Assembly: GCF_025736935.1 (NCBI RefSeq)
Contig: NZ_CP107048.1
Span: forward strand, 1,612,001-1,676,000
DNA length: 64,000 bases
Direction: 5' to 3'
DNA from: Qipengyuania sp. SS22
Lineage (GTDB): Bacteria; Pseudomonadota; Alphaproteobacteria; Sphingomonadales; Sphingomonadaceae
Part shown: one piece after another, positions 43,986 to 52,400 of the stretch
How positions within the stretch are numbered: the first letter of the stretch is position 1
Layout of the letters: each line of letters starts with the position of its first letter
Notes under the pieces: generated by a model
What the model saw: only the letters and a program-made list of their open reading frames with translations
Database searches by the model: none
What the model was told of the DNA's origin: nothing
Program-made: the position numbers and the translations under genes

Positions 43986-44308
43986 CAGGCTGCCTCGCCT
44001 GCACCGGTTGAAGTGACCGTGATCGGCTGGGCACGCCGTTCGACCGACGCTTCGTTCGAACCCGCGCCGACGATCTCGATCACGCGGATCGCGAAACGAT
44101 TGCCTTGGGCCACCACTTCGCCGCGCGCGATCAGCTTGCCATTGACGAACATGTCGAGCGGTTCGTCGGTCAGGCGATCGAGCTCGATCACGCTCGATTC
44201 CCCCAGCGCGAGCACGTCGCGCAGGCGCATCGACTTGCGGCCGAGTTCCACGGTGAGGCGGACATCGATGTCCTGGATAAGGCCGAAGCCATCTGCATGC
44301 GAAGCCAT
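43985..44308 (-). CDS. fliN: flagellar motor switch protein FliN
   Basis: A 107-residue SpoA/FliN-domain protein. The core DVRLTVELGRKSMRLRDVLA through LDRLTDEPLDMFVNGKLIAR and GEVVAQGNRFAIRVIEIVG is the classic C-ring fold. It joins FliM in the rotor's C ring. It follows fliM by 6 bp. Confidence 0.95.
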   Translation of the reverse strand: MASHADGFGLIQDIDVRLTVELGRKSMRLRDVLALGESSVIELDRLTDEPLDMFVNGKLIARGEVVAQGNRFAIRVIEIVGAGSNEASVERRAQPITVTSTGAGEAA

Positions 44309-44314
44309 AAGGAG

Positions 44315-45211
44315 TTACTCCGAAAGGGAAGTTTGATTGAGTTCGAGCGCGACACGGTCGTCGAGTTCACCGACACAGCCATGCGCAATGGTAAGATTGC
44401 CGATCAGCAGCGGAACGTTGCGGTTGACCGCAACGGGGATGACCGATCCGGGCGTGAGACTGGCCAGCTGTGCGATCGACATCGGCACGTCGACCAGCAC
44501 CGCACGCAGCGGCAGGTCGACATGCGCGATCGCCGAGCCTTCGATCCCGCGCGCACCGATCGTGCGTCCGGTAGCGGGCGAAACGGCGCGTGTGCCGACG
44601 ATCTCGGCAATCATCGACTGGCACATGGCGAGCCGGACGGTCCACGAACGCGAGATCTTCGGGCTGCTCACCGAAAGCGTCACGGTCCACACGCTTTCGC
44701 TCGCAGCGAAAGGTGCGACCTGTTCGACTTCGTCGCCATTGGCGGCGGCGGCGATTTCGCGCCGGTCGCTGGTACGCCGCAGCACATCAGCCATACGGTC
44801 CTCGAACTGCTGCGCAAACCGCAGCGCCGAAGCGGGCAGGACGGTGCAGCGTTCGTCGACGTCGCCGGTCCCGCCAAGAATGCGTTCGAACTGCGCGACG
44901 ATTTCGCCGATCCGCGCGGAGATCAGGATCCCGCGGCTTTCCTGACCGAGCGCGAAGAAGCTGTGACGGTGCGCCGCACCGACCTTGGCATACCATTCGC
45001 CCACCGGCAGCAGTTCGGTCTCGGCAATCTCTGCAACCAGCGTGCGGTCGTCGCACAGCGCGCCCAGTTGCACGGCCGCCTGTTCGGCGAAGCCGCGGGC
45101 AAAGCGCGCGAATTCGAGGTCGAGATCGGGCGGGGTCGCCGCGCGGCTCAACAGCTCTTCGCAATGGCTCGCGGCACGGGCCGCAGGTGCGGGGATCGCG
45201 GAGGAGATCAT
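44315..45211 (-). CDS. fliM: flagellar motor switch protein FliM, no CheY-binding peptide
   Basis: A 298-residue switch protein. The middle domain is divergent and the C-terminal SpoA-like domain reads AQLASLTPGSVIPVAVNRNV. The normal N-terminal LSQxEIDALL peptide, which binds phospho-CheY, is not visible; the protein starts MISSAIPAPAARAASHCEEL instead. The start overlaps the fliL stop by 4 bp, which makes a missing upstream exon-like segment unlikely. Rotor assembly with FliG and FliN should remain possible, but chemotactic switching may work differently. Confidence 0.87.
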   Translation of the reverse strand: MISSAIPAPAARAASHCEELLSRAATPPDLDLEFARFARGFAEQAAVQLGALCDDRTLVAEIAETELLPVGEWYAKVGAAHRHSFFALGQESRGILISARIGEIVAQFERILGGTGDVDERCTVLPASALRFAQQFEDRMADVLRRTSDRREIAAAANGDEVEQVAPFAASESVWTVTLSVSSPKISRSWTVRLAMCQSMIAEIVGTRAVSPATGRTIGARGIEGSAIAHVDLPLRAVLVDVPMSIAQLASLTPGSVIPVAVNRNVPLLIGNLTIAHGCVGELDDRVALELNQTSLSE

Positions 45212-45792
45212 TGGACGATGAACGAGCGGAAATAGACGCTGTCGACGCCGCCGAAGCCTTCGCGTTCCTCGAGCGTTTCGTTGATCGCCTTGGTCAGGCG
45301 CTTCTGCAGCTCTTCCTTGCCGTGAATGCTGGCCAATTCGGCTTCGCCGGTAGCGGCCAGTTCGGCGAGAATGCGCGAGCGAAGCGCCGTTTCATGCTCG
45401 CCGAGCCACATCAGCACGCGCCCGTCGTAATGCGTCGAAGCAGCCAGGCTGATCTGCACCAGCGCGCCGCTGTCGGCGAGGTTCGAGGTGAACTGCTCGG
45501 TGAAGTCGTAATAGGCGGTGCGGTATTCGCCCCCGCCCACACCATAAACGATCGCAGCGCCCTTCGCATCGTCGTCACCGCCGGCGGGATAGGGATCCTC
45601 GTCGCCCTTGAGGACCAGCTTGGGGTTGTGGTCCTCTTCTTCCGCGGCCTGGGCGTTGAGCACGCCGCTGGCGAAAGCGGCATAGGTGCCGCCGCCCCCC
45701 GCGCCGAGAAGCACGAAGGCGAACAGCGCCAGCTTGAGCTTGCCGCCCTTCTTTTTCGGTACGGGATCCTGAGGGTCATTTTCGTTCGACAT
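45208..45792 (-). CDS. fliL: flagellar basal body-associated protein FliL
   Basis: A 194-residue single-pass membrane protein. A basic cytoplasmic start (PVPKKKGGKLK) and helix (LALFAFVLLGAGGGGTYAAF) precede a periplasmic stomatin-like domain ending EEREGFGGVDSVYFRSFIVQ, as in FliL. It is 32 bp after fliK and overlaps fliM by 4 bp. It supports stator function. Confidence 0.92.
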   Translation of the reverse strand: MSNENDPQDPVPKKKGGKLKLALFAFVLLGAGGGGTYAAFASGVLNAQAAEEEDHNPKLVLKGDEDPYPAGGDDDAKGAAIVYGVGGGEYRTAYYDFTEQFTSNLADSGALVQISLAASTHYDGRVLMWLGEHETALRSRILAELAATGEAELASIHGKEELQKRLTKAINETLEEREGFGGVDSVYFRSFIVQ

Positions 45793-45824
45793 AATGCTAT
45801 CCTGCTGAAATCGGGTGCCGCGGC

Positions 45825-47075
45825 TCAGGCGTAGAGCGCGTCGTCGGAGGACGGTTGCGCGGGCGTCTGGGGCTGATTGGGAGCGCGCTCGCCATGGCGG
45901 CTGCGCTGGTCGGAAGTCTGTTGGCGCTGGTCATCGCCGGCCGCGTTGCCGGAGCCCGTGCCCGCATTGTTCGCCGCGCCGCCGCGCTCGCCGCCGGTCT
46001 GGCCGGCTTGGGTCGCGGACGACGTCGATTGTGCCGCCAGTTCCTGCGGGCGGGTAGCGCCGCGGTCATTGGCCATTGCCGCCGCGAGCGCGCGTTGCGC
46101 CTCGCCATCCTCGGCGGCGATTTCGACATTCATGCCGCCAGCCGAGTGGTCGAAAGTAAGGGTCAGCGCGCCGAATTCCTTGTGCGCGACGGCAATCGCA
46201 GCCGGTTTGGAAAGGTCGAACTGCCGTGCCGCAGTAAGTTGCTCGACGACGCGTTCGACATTGGCGAACTGGTCGGTGGCAATGGGCCGCGGCGCGCTCG
46301 AAACGGGTTGTATGGTGGATGCGCTGCCGTCCACAGCCACGGCGAGTGCTTGCGGCGTGGCTTTCGCTGCATCCGTGGCCGCGTCGGTACGCGGCATGGA
46401 AGCGAGTTTTTCCGCCAGAGCCTTGTCGCCGATCTTGCGTTCGGCGATGGCCGAGCGTTCGACCGCCCCGGCCCCTTGCAGTGCAGCAGCTTCGCGTTCC
46501 GGTGCGGTCACAACCCGCGCTGCTTCCGCGCGACCACGCTCAGTCGCAGCTGGCAATTCCATTGCGGCCTTGCCGGTCTGGAGCGATGACACCATGCCGG
46601 CAGCGCGCGGATCACGCGGTTGCTGGGCTGCGGAGATACGGACCTCGAAACCTTCGACCGGCGGTTCACCCGTCGCATCGGCAAGCCCTGCCCCCGGCGC
46701 AGTTGCGCGGGGCGTGGGCGCGGTCATCGCTTGGTCGGTTTTCGGACCGGTCAGGACCAGAGAGCCAGCCGCCTGTTTGCCCTCTCCGCCTTTGGCTTCG
46801 ATGCCAGTCGGCACCGCGAGCGTATTGTCGAGAACCGGCAGCCCCAGGGCGGCAAGCGGCAATTCCTTGCCGGTCGGCAAATCGCCCGCTTGCCGGTCCC
46901 CTTCCGCCGTATCGTCCTGGCTGGCCGACGGCGTGAACGACGCCAGCTGCTCCAGCAGGTCGGCAAAACCGTCAGTCCCCTCTGAACCCGCGCTTTTCTG
47001 CCCGTTCTCGCTGGTGAGCCCGGTGGCAGAGGACGCGGTGTCGAGCGACTTCGGTAGGGCGATTGAAAAGGTCAT
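45825..47075 (-). CDS. fliK: hook-length control protein FliK
   Basis: A 416-residue protein. The long N-terminal half is Ala/Pro/Thr-rich and low-complexity (the ruler), and the C-terminal domain has GALTLTFDHSAGGMNVEIAA, the FliK core. ATG 47075 is selected because a sigma-54-like promoter at 47107-47122 overlaps the alternative ATG 47123. FliK is secreted, measures the hook and triggers FlhB switching. Confidence 0.85.
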   Translation of the reverse strand: MTFSIALPKSLDTASSATGLTSENGQKSAGSEGTDGFADLLEQLASFTPSASQDDTAEGDRQAGDLPTGKELPLAALGLPVLDNTLAVPTGIEAKGGEGKQAAGSLVLTGPKTDQAMTAPTPRATAPGAGLADATGEPPVEGFEVRISAAQQPRDPRAAGMVSSLQTGKAAMELPAATERGRAEAARVVTAPEREAAALQGAGAVERSAIAERKIGDKALAEKLASMPRTDAATDAAKATPQALAVAVDGSASTIQPVSSAPRPIATDQFANVERVVEQLTAARQFDLSKPAAIAVAHKEFGALTLTFDHSAGGMNVEIAAEDGEAQRALAAAMANDRGATRPQELAAQSTSSATQAGQTGGERGGAANNAGTGSGNAAGDDQRQQTSDQRSRHGERAPNQPQTPAQPSSDDALYA

Positions 47076-47106
47076 AGAAAGTCCGTTTGTCGTGTGCGGA
47101 CTATCT

Positions 47107-47122
47107 ATCAAGAAGCGTGCCA
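47107..47122 (-). promoter_or_regulatory. sigma-54-like promoter before fliK
   Basis: On the minus strand TGGCACG-CTTC-TTGAT matches the -24/-12 consensus with one mismatch (GA instead of GC at -12) and correct spacing. It lies between fliJ and fliK, with a predicted start ~20 bases before ATG 47075. It would give internal transcription of fliK-fliL-fliM and later genes. Confidence 0.6.
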
Positions 47123-47135
47123 AACTCTGGGGTGA

Positions 47136-47531
47136 TCAGCCCTTTTCCAAGCCGGCGACGATCGAGCGCACCAGTTCGCGCGTGCCTTCCTGGGCCTTGC
47201 GCAAACGCATGTCCGACTGGGCAAAGGCCTCGCGCCGGGTTTGCGATTGCAGTTCGGCTTCTTCAGCCTGCCGCGAGCTCACTTCGGACAATTTCTGCAG
47301 CTGATCGCGCATCGTCTTGCCACTGCGCAGGTCGGCCCCGACCATATCGTCGGCGCGCTGCGCGTAATGCGCGGCGAGCGTGCGCGTACGTTCCGCCACT
47401 CCGGACAATCGCGTGCGTGTCGCTTCGGCTTCGCTCGCAGCAGCCGCCGACTGCATCCGTTCGACGGTCCGGACGCGCTGGATCAATTGCGCGCGTTTGA
47501 GTTTCTTGCGTTCAGGCGTCACTGCCGACAA
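47136..47531 (-). CDS. fliJ: flagellar export chaperone FliJ-like coiled-coil protein
   Basis: A 131-residue highly charged, fully helical protein (KKLKRAQLIQRVRTVERMQS; SSRQAEEAELQSQTRREAFA) in the FliJ position directly after fliI. The start is TTG 47531 or, equally plausible, GTG 47522; both overlap the fliI end. FliJ stimulates the FliI ATPase and contacts FlhA. Identity rests on location and coiled-coil character. Confidence 0.8.
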   Translation of the reverse strand: MSAVTPERKKLKRAQLIQRVRTVERMQSAAAASEAEATRTRLSGVAERTRTLAAHYAQRADDMVGADLRSGKTMRDQLQKLSEVSSRQAEEAELQSQTRREAFAQSDMRLRKAQEGTRELVRSIVAGLEKG

Positions 47532-48843
47532 GCTCGGTCAGCTGGGCGAAGGATGTGTCGATATCGATGCTGTCCTGCCCGCCCTGCGAGAGGAACTGGC
47601 ACATGCGCGGGTGCAACGCGATCGCCTCGTCGAGCAACGGATCGGTCCCCTGCCGGTACGCCCCCATCATCACCAGATCGCGATTGGCTTCGTAGGTCGC
47701 GCTCAGGGCGCGAAAACGGCGCGCGGTCGCGGCCTGTTCGGCGGACACGATATCGTTCATCACGCGGCTCAGCGAAGCGCCCACGTCCACCGCGGGATAT
47801 TGCCCGCGCTGCGCAATCTCGCGCGACAGCACGATATGGCCATCGAGGATCGCGCGCGCGGTATCGACCACCGGATCGTTCTGGTCGTCGCCATCGGCCA
47901 GCACCGTATAAATGCCGGTCATCGCGCCGCCTGATTCTTCCGAATTGCCCGCGCGTTCGATCAGTTTGGTGATCGTTGCCAGCGCCGAGGGCGGATAGCC
48001 GCGCGCGGCGCCGGGTTCGCCCAGCAAGATGCCGATTTCACGCGCCGCATGCGCGACGCGGGTAAGGCTGTCGAGGATCAGCAGCACGCGCTTGCCCTGC
48101 GAGCGGAGGTGCTCGGCGAGCGAAGTCGCCAGCATCGCCCCGCGCAATCTCAGATTGGCCGCATGGTCGGCAGGCACGGCGACAATCGCGGTATTGGCCG
48201 CGCGGTCCCCAGCCATGTGCCGCGTGACGAAATCGGAAACTTCGCGCGCGCGTTCGCCGATCAGCCCGACCACGATCGCATCGGCCTGCGCGCTTTCGAC
48301 GATCATGTCCATCAGCACCGATTTGCCAACGCCCGACCCGGCCATGATGCCGATCCGCTGCCCGACCCCGAAGGTGGTCAGCGCGTTGAGCGAACGAATG
48401 CCGCTATCGAATACTTCGGTAACCCGCGACCGGTCGAGTGCCCCGACCCGGTAGCCACCTGCGGGCCAGGCGGTGGTCGCACCAATCGGTCCGCGCCCGT
48501 CGATAGGCTCGCCCGATCCGTCGACCGCACGTCCCAGGAACTCGCGGCCTACGCTCAGCATGCCCGGTTGCCCCTCGGGACGCACGATGGCGCCCGGGCG
48601 CAGCAATACCGTATCGCCGAGCATCATCATCATCGTATGGCCGTTGCGAAAGCCGATGGTTTCCGCGCGGTGTTCGGTCGATGCGCCCTGCGCGATCGTA
48701 CAGATCGTACCGATCGGCACGCCCAGTCCGGAAACCTCGATCAGCCCGCCATCGCAAGCGACCACCCGGCCGAACCGGCGCGGGGCCAGATCGAGCGATG
48801 CCGATGCGACCGACGCGAAGGTCTCGTCGATCAGGGTTTGCAT
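47512..48843 (-). CDS. fliI: flagellar export ATPase FliI
   Basis: A 443-residue F1-beta-like ATPase with Walker A GIMAGSGVGKSVLMDM, Walker B region RVLLILDSLTRVAHAAREIG, and the FliI-typical LGEPGAARGYPPSALATITK segment. ATG 48843 overlaps the fliH end by 13 bp and is preferred over an upstream in-frame start at 48876 inside fliH. It prepares substrates at the export gate with FliH and FliJ. Confidence 0.96.
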   Translation of the reverse strand: MQTLIDETFASVASASLDLAPRRFGRVVACDGGLIEVSGLGVPIGTICTIAQGASTEHRAETIGFRNGHTMMMMLGDTVLLRPGAIVRPEGQPGMLSVGREFLGRAVDGSGEPIDGRGPIGATTAWPAGGYRVGALDRSRVTEVFDSGIRSLNALTTFGVGQRIGIMAGSGVGKSVLMDMIVESAQADAIVVGLIGERAREVSDFVTRHMAGDRAANTAIVAVPADHAANLRLRGAMLATSLAEHLRSQGKRVLLILDSLTRVAHAAREIGILLGEPGAARGYPPSALATITKLIERAGNSEESGGAMTGIYTVLADGDDQNDPVVDTARAILDGHIVLSREIAQRGQYPAVDVGASLSRVMNDIVSAEQAATARRFRALSATYEANRDLVMMGAYRQGTDPLLDEAIALHPRMCQFLSQGGQDSIDIDTSFAQLTELVGSDA

Positions 48844-49406
48844 GCGGCGAAGATTTCGGCGAGCGCGCGCTGCCATTGCTGCGGGCCGTCCTCGACCCCG
48901 CCGTCATCGGTTTCCACGCGCAAGCCGCCGCGTTCGACACTGGCGTCGGGCACCAGTTCGAGGTCTGCGGACAAATCGCCGCGGACCAGTTCGAGATCGT
49001 CGGGGTGGATATGGATAATCCGCTCGTCATGCTTGCGCTGGAACATCGCGGCGGCTGCTTCGACTCGCCGGGCTAGCCCTTCGGTGTCGAGCGCAAGCGG
49101 GAGGACCGCTTCCTCGCACAGCGCATGGACCGTTGCCAGCATCCGTTCGCGCAGCTGGCGTTCGCTTGCCGCGTCGAAGCGGGCGAAAGCCAGCTCTATC
49201 GCGGTACGGGCGGCGCGTTCGGCCTTGAGGCGGGCCTCGAAATCGGCATGCGCAGAAATCTGGCCGTCTTCATAGCCCGCGCGATAGGCTTTCTCGCCCG
49301 CGTCTTCCGCAACCGGCGGCGCGGCGTCTTCCTGGATCTTGGTGTAGCGGTTGTCGCGGGAGAAGCTCCCCCGCTTGCCGAGCGCGGCATAGGCGACCCT
49401 AGACAT
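48831..49406 (-). CDS. fliH: flagellar export regulator FliH
   Basis: A 191-residue protein with an Ala/Glu-rich N-terminal helix (YRAGYEDGQISAHADFEARL) and a C-terminal V-ATPase E-subunit-like domain (DERIIHIHPDDLELVRGDLS then LELVPDASVERGGLRVETDD). It fits FliH by sequence style and place between fliG and fliI. It overlaps fliG by 8 bp and anchors FliI to the C ring. Confidence 0.9.
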   Translation of the reverse strand: MSRVAYAALGKRGSFSRDNRYTKIQEDAAPPVAEDAGEKAYRAGYEDGQISAHADFEARLKAERAARTAIELAFARFDAASERQLRERMLATVHALCEEAVLPLALDTEGLARRVEAAAAMFQRKHDERIIHIHPDDLELVRGDLSADLELVPDASVERGGLRVETDDGGVEDGPQQWQRALAEIFAACKP

Positions 49407-50418
49407 AGTCCTCGTCCCCTTCGCCCATGATGATGTCGCCCTGCGCGATCAGGCGCTTGGCAATTGCGACGACTTCCTTCTGCGCCGCTTCGACATCGCT
49501 CTTCTTGACCCGGCCGCGCATCTCGATCTCGTCGCGCAGGCCATCGGCCGCGCGCGAGGACATCGCGCCATAGAACTGTTCGCGGCGGTCTTCTTCCAGC
49601 CCCTTGAGCGACATGATCAGCGTATCGCTTTCGACCTCGCGCAGCAGCACGCCGGTCATCTTCATATCGAGCGCGAACAGATGCTCGAACTTGAACATCT
49701 CGTTCTCGAGTTCCTTGGCGAGCTTCTTGTCGATCTTGCCGATGGTCGGGAGCACGCGTTTCTCGACGCTGCGATGCGACTGGTTGATGATCTCCGCGGC
49801 ATGCTTGATCCCGCCCATTGTCAGCGGGATGGTCCCGTGCAGTTTCTCGATCTTGGCGTTGAGCGTGCCTTCAAGAATTTCGATCGCCTGCCGCGACACG
49901 GGGCCGAGCTTGGCCACGCGGTGCAGCACCGGCGTATGCAAATCCTCGGGCAAGGCGGACAGCGCGGCTGCAGCGACATCGGCATCGAGCTGCAACAGCA
50001 GCACCGCGATCGCCTGCGGATGTTCGTCGGCGAGGATTTCTCCAATGATCTTGGGATCGAGCCAGCGCAGCAGACCCAGTGCGGGAAGGCTGGCTTCCTC
50101 GGATTCGGGTGCGACCTGGCGCATGAGGTTGTCGGTCTTCACCTCGCCCACCGCCCCATTGAGGAGCTTGCGGACGCTGTCGACCCGGCCATGACCGGAA
50201 ATGCCGCTATTCTCGGTCGAGCGCGAGAAACCGGCGATGGCATCGACGATGGACTGCGGTTCGACTTCGCCGATGCCGCACATCGTGCCCGCCAGTTGGC
50301 GCAATTCGTCGGGTGTAAGCTGGCCGAGGATCTTCGAGGCATCCTCTTCGGCGAGCAGCATGACCATGATGGCCGCCTTGTCGGTGCCGCCGAGCAGCTG
50401 GGGTGTGGGCGCGGTCAT
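49399..50418 (-). CDS. fliG: flagellar motor switch protein FliG
   Basis: A 339-residue rotor protein with the three armadillo-like domains of FliG. The middle EHPQ motif appears in ILADEHPQAIAVLLLQLD, and the C-terminal torque helix region reads MKMTGVLLREVESDTLIMSL then DEIEMRGRVKKSDVEAAQKE. Charged residues that interact with MotA are present in that helix. It overlaps fliF by 4 bp. Confidence 0.96.
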   Translation of the reverse strand: MTAPTPQLLGGTDKAAIMVMLLAEEDASKILGQLTPDELRQLAGTMCGIGEVEPQSIVDAIAGFSRSTENSGISGHGRVDSVRKLLNGAVGEVKTDNLMRQVAPESEEASLPALGLLRWLDPKIIGEILADEHPQAIAVLLLQLDADVAAAALSALPEDLHTPVLHRVAKLGPVSRQAIEILEGTLNAKIEKLHGTIPLTMGGIKHAAEIINQSHRSVEKRVLPTIGKIDKKLAKELENEMFKFEHLFALDMKMTGVLLREVESDTLIMSLKGLEEDRREQFYGAMSSRAADGLRDEIEMRGRVKKSDVEAAQKEVVAIAKRLIAQGDIIMGEGDEDYV

Positions 50419-52034
50419 GTGGATGCTCCTTGCCGCGCATCTTCCGCGAGCAGGCGGCGCAGTGCGAGCACGGCGTCGTCAGGGTTCTCGCGTGCGATCC
50501 GCTGGGCCAGTTCGATCTGTCCATCGAGCGCCTGCCGGTCGTAAGGCGTCGCAGCGCCCATGTTCGGTCCGCCAAGCGCGGGAGTGCCTCCCGCCTGCGG
50601 ATCGAGCACGCCGCCGTTCTTCACCCCGCTGCGCAGGGCATTGATCGCAGGACGCACCGCGAGGAGCAGCACCAGCAGCACGGCGAGGATCGCCACGCCA
50701 TTGCGTACCGCCATCCCGAACCAGCTGGTTTCGTAGAACGGCACCGCTTCGGTCTCGACCTTTTCAAAGGCGCGCATCACCACGGTGACCTGGTCGCCGC
50801 GATCCGCACGCGCCCCGACCGTAGCCGACACGAGCTCCTTGACCTTGTTGATATCCGCCGCGCTCGCCTTGGCCAGCGCCGCCTGGTCGATCGCCACGGC
50901 GACCGAGAGATATTTGATCGACCCCGGAGTGAGATTGGAGACCGACACTTCGCGACCCATTTCATAAACGCGCGTGGCGCTGCTTTCGCCCACACCGCCG
51001 CCGGGGGCGGCTTCGGCCGTATCTTCGGGCCCACCCTGCCGGGCTTCGGCATCGGCGGGCGGCGTATTCGCCAGCACGCCGGGAATACCGCCTGCCTGGA
51101 CGCCGCCGCTCTGCGACAATTGCGTCGTCTCGCGGCGGACGGTGCCGTCCTTGTCATAGCTTTCGCGCGCCGAGGTGACCTCGTTCATGTCGAGATCGAC
51201 CTGGACCTGCGAGGTAAAGGCGCCGCTGCCGAACATCGGCGAGAGAAGCTGGTCGACCTGCGCGTTGAGCTTGGCTTCCATCTGCGCCTGCAGGTCGAGC
51301 CGCCCGCTGTTGGGATCGCGCGCTTGCGTCAGCAGCTTGCCGTGCTGGTCGACGACCTTCACCGCATCGATGCTCAGCCCAGGAACCGAACCTGCCACCA
51401 GATTGGTTATCGCCATCACCTGGCCATCGGTCAGCTGGCGCCCGCGCGCCATACGCACCATGATCGATGCGGAAGGGGCGACATCCTCGCGCACGAAGAC
51501 CGAGCGTTCGGCCTTCGCAATATGCACGCGGACCGCCTCGACCCCGTTGATTTCCATGATCGTCAGCGTGAGCTCGCGCTCCTGTGCGGCGCGCAGGCGG
51601 TCGCCCTCGAGCGTCCGGCTGGCGCCCATCGGCAGGCTTTCGATAAGATCGGTCCCGCTTTCCGGCGAGGCGAGCGAGCCATCGGAGGCAACCATCATCC
51701 GCGCGCGATAGACATCGTCTTCGCCCACGGTCAGCGCACCCGTGCCATTGTCGATCGTGTAGTCGATCCCCGCCTGGTCGAGCGAGGCGACGACGCCGGC
51801 GCGCTCGGCATCGCCGAGCGAGGAATAAAGAACGCGCTGCGGCGCGGGTGACAGCGTCGCCCAGGTCAACGCCAGCAGGCCAAGGCCGGCGGTCCCGGCG
51901 AACCAGGGCAGCACCTTCCTGACAGAGGGTTGCGCGGTAAAGGCGCGCAGGCGTTCGCCGAAGGTGCCCGAACCGCTTGTCAGCGGCGTCAGCATGCCCG
52001 CGCCGGTGTTATCGGCAGGAACCAATCCGGTCAT
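50415..52034 (-). CDS. fliF: flagellar MS-ring protein FliF
   Basis: A 539-residue double-spanning ring protein. Helix 1 is at residues ~42-62 (VLPWFAGTAGLGLLALTWAT) and helix 2 near residue 440 (MAVRNGVAILAVLLVLLLAV). Between them are the secretin-like ring domains (DNGTGALTVGEDDVYRARMM; VRVHIAKAERSVFVREDVAP) and a variable Gly/Ala-rich loop. The C-terminal tail binds FliG. It follows fliE by 3 bp. Confidence 0.96.
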   Translation of the reverse strand: MTGLVPADNTGAGMLTPLTSGSGTFGERLRAFTAQPSVRKVLPWFAGTAGLGLLALTWATLSPAPQRVLYSSLGDAERAGVVASLDQAGIDYTIDNGTGALTVGEDDVYRARMMVASDGSLASPESGTDLIESLPMGASRTLEGDRLRAAQERELTLTIMEINGVEAVRVHIAKAERSVFVREDVAPSASIMVRMARGRQLTDGQVMAITNLVAGSVPGLSIDAVKVVDQHGKLLTQARDPNSGRLDLQAQMEAKLNAQVDQLLSPMFGSGAFTSQVQVDLDMNEVTSARESYDKDGTVRRETTQLSQSGGVQAGGIPGVLANTPPADAEARQGGPEDTAEAAPGGGVGESSATRVYEMGREVSVSNLTPGSIKYLSVAVAIDQAALAKASAADINKVKELVSATVGARADRGDQVTVVMRAFEKVETEAVPFYETSWFGMAVRNGVAILAVLLVLLLAVRPAINALRSGVKNGGVLDPQAGGTPALGGPNMGAATPYDRQALDGQIELAQRIARENPDDAVLALRRLLAEDARQGAST

Positions 52035-52037
52035 GGC

Positions 52038-52400
52038 TTAGACCCCCATCCGCATGGTTTCCTGATACGCAGCAAGCAGCTTGTTGCGGACCTGGAGCGT
52101 GGCTTCGAAGGCGACCCCGGCTTCCTGTCGGGCCAGCATCACCTTGGCGATATCGGTTTCCTCGCCGCGTTCGTACGCCGCGGTTACCCGGCCGGATTCG
52201 CTCTGGACCGCGTTCACATTGTCGAGCGCGGTGCGGAGCGTATCGCCGAAGCTGGGTGCCGAGGTCGGCCCCTCGGTCGGGGCCGCGGGTTGTGGCTGGT
52301 GCAGGTCCTGAAGGACCTTGGACCGGTCGATGATCTGCTGGCGCAGCGCGATGATCTGTTCGATCGAACCGCCGCCGCCAACGCCGCCTACGGGGTTCAT
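52038..52400 (-). CDS. fliE: MS ring-rod junction protein FliE
   Basis: A 120-residue helical protein. The C-terminal half (SFGDTLRTALDNVNAVQSES then ARQEAGVAFEATLQVRNKLL and AYQETMRMGV) is characteristic of FliE. It is the first structural gene of the fliE-flhB cluster and overlaps the sigma-54 activator gene by 4 bp. Confidence 0.94.
   Translation of the reverse strand: MNPVGGVGGGGSIEQIIALRQQIIDRSKVLQDLHQPQPAAPTEGPTSAPSFGDTLRTALDNVNAVQSESGRVTAAYERGEETDIAKVMLARQEAGVAFEATLQVRNKLLAAYQETMRMGV

Noticed and set aside
47075..47123. Upstream ATG 47123 as fliK start
   Set aside because: It lies within the sigma-54-like promoter; ATG 47075 begins the conserved-looking N-terminus.
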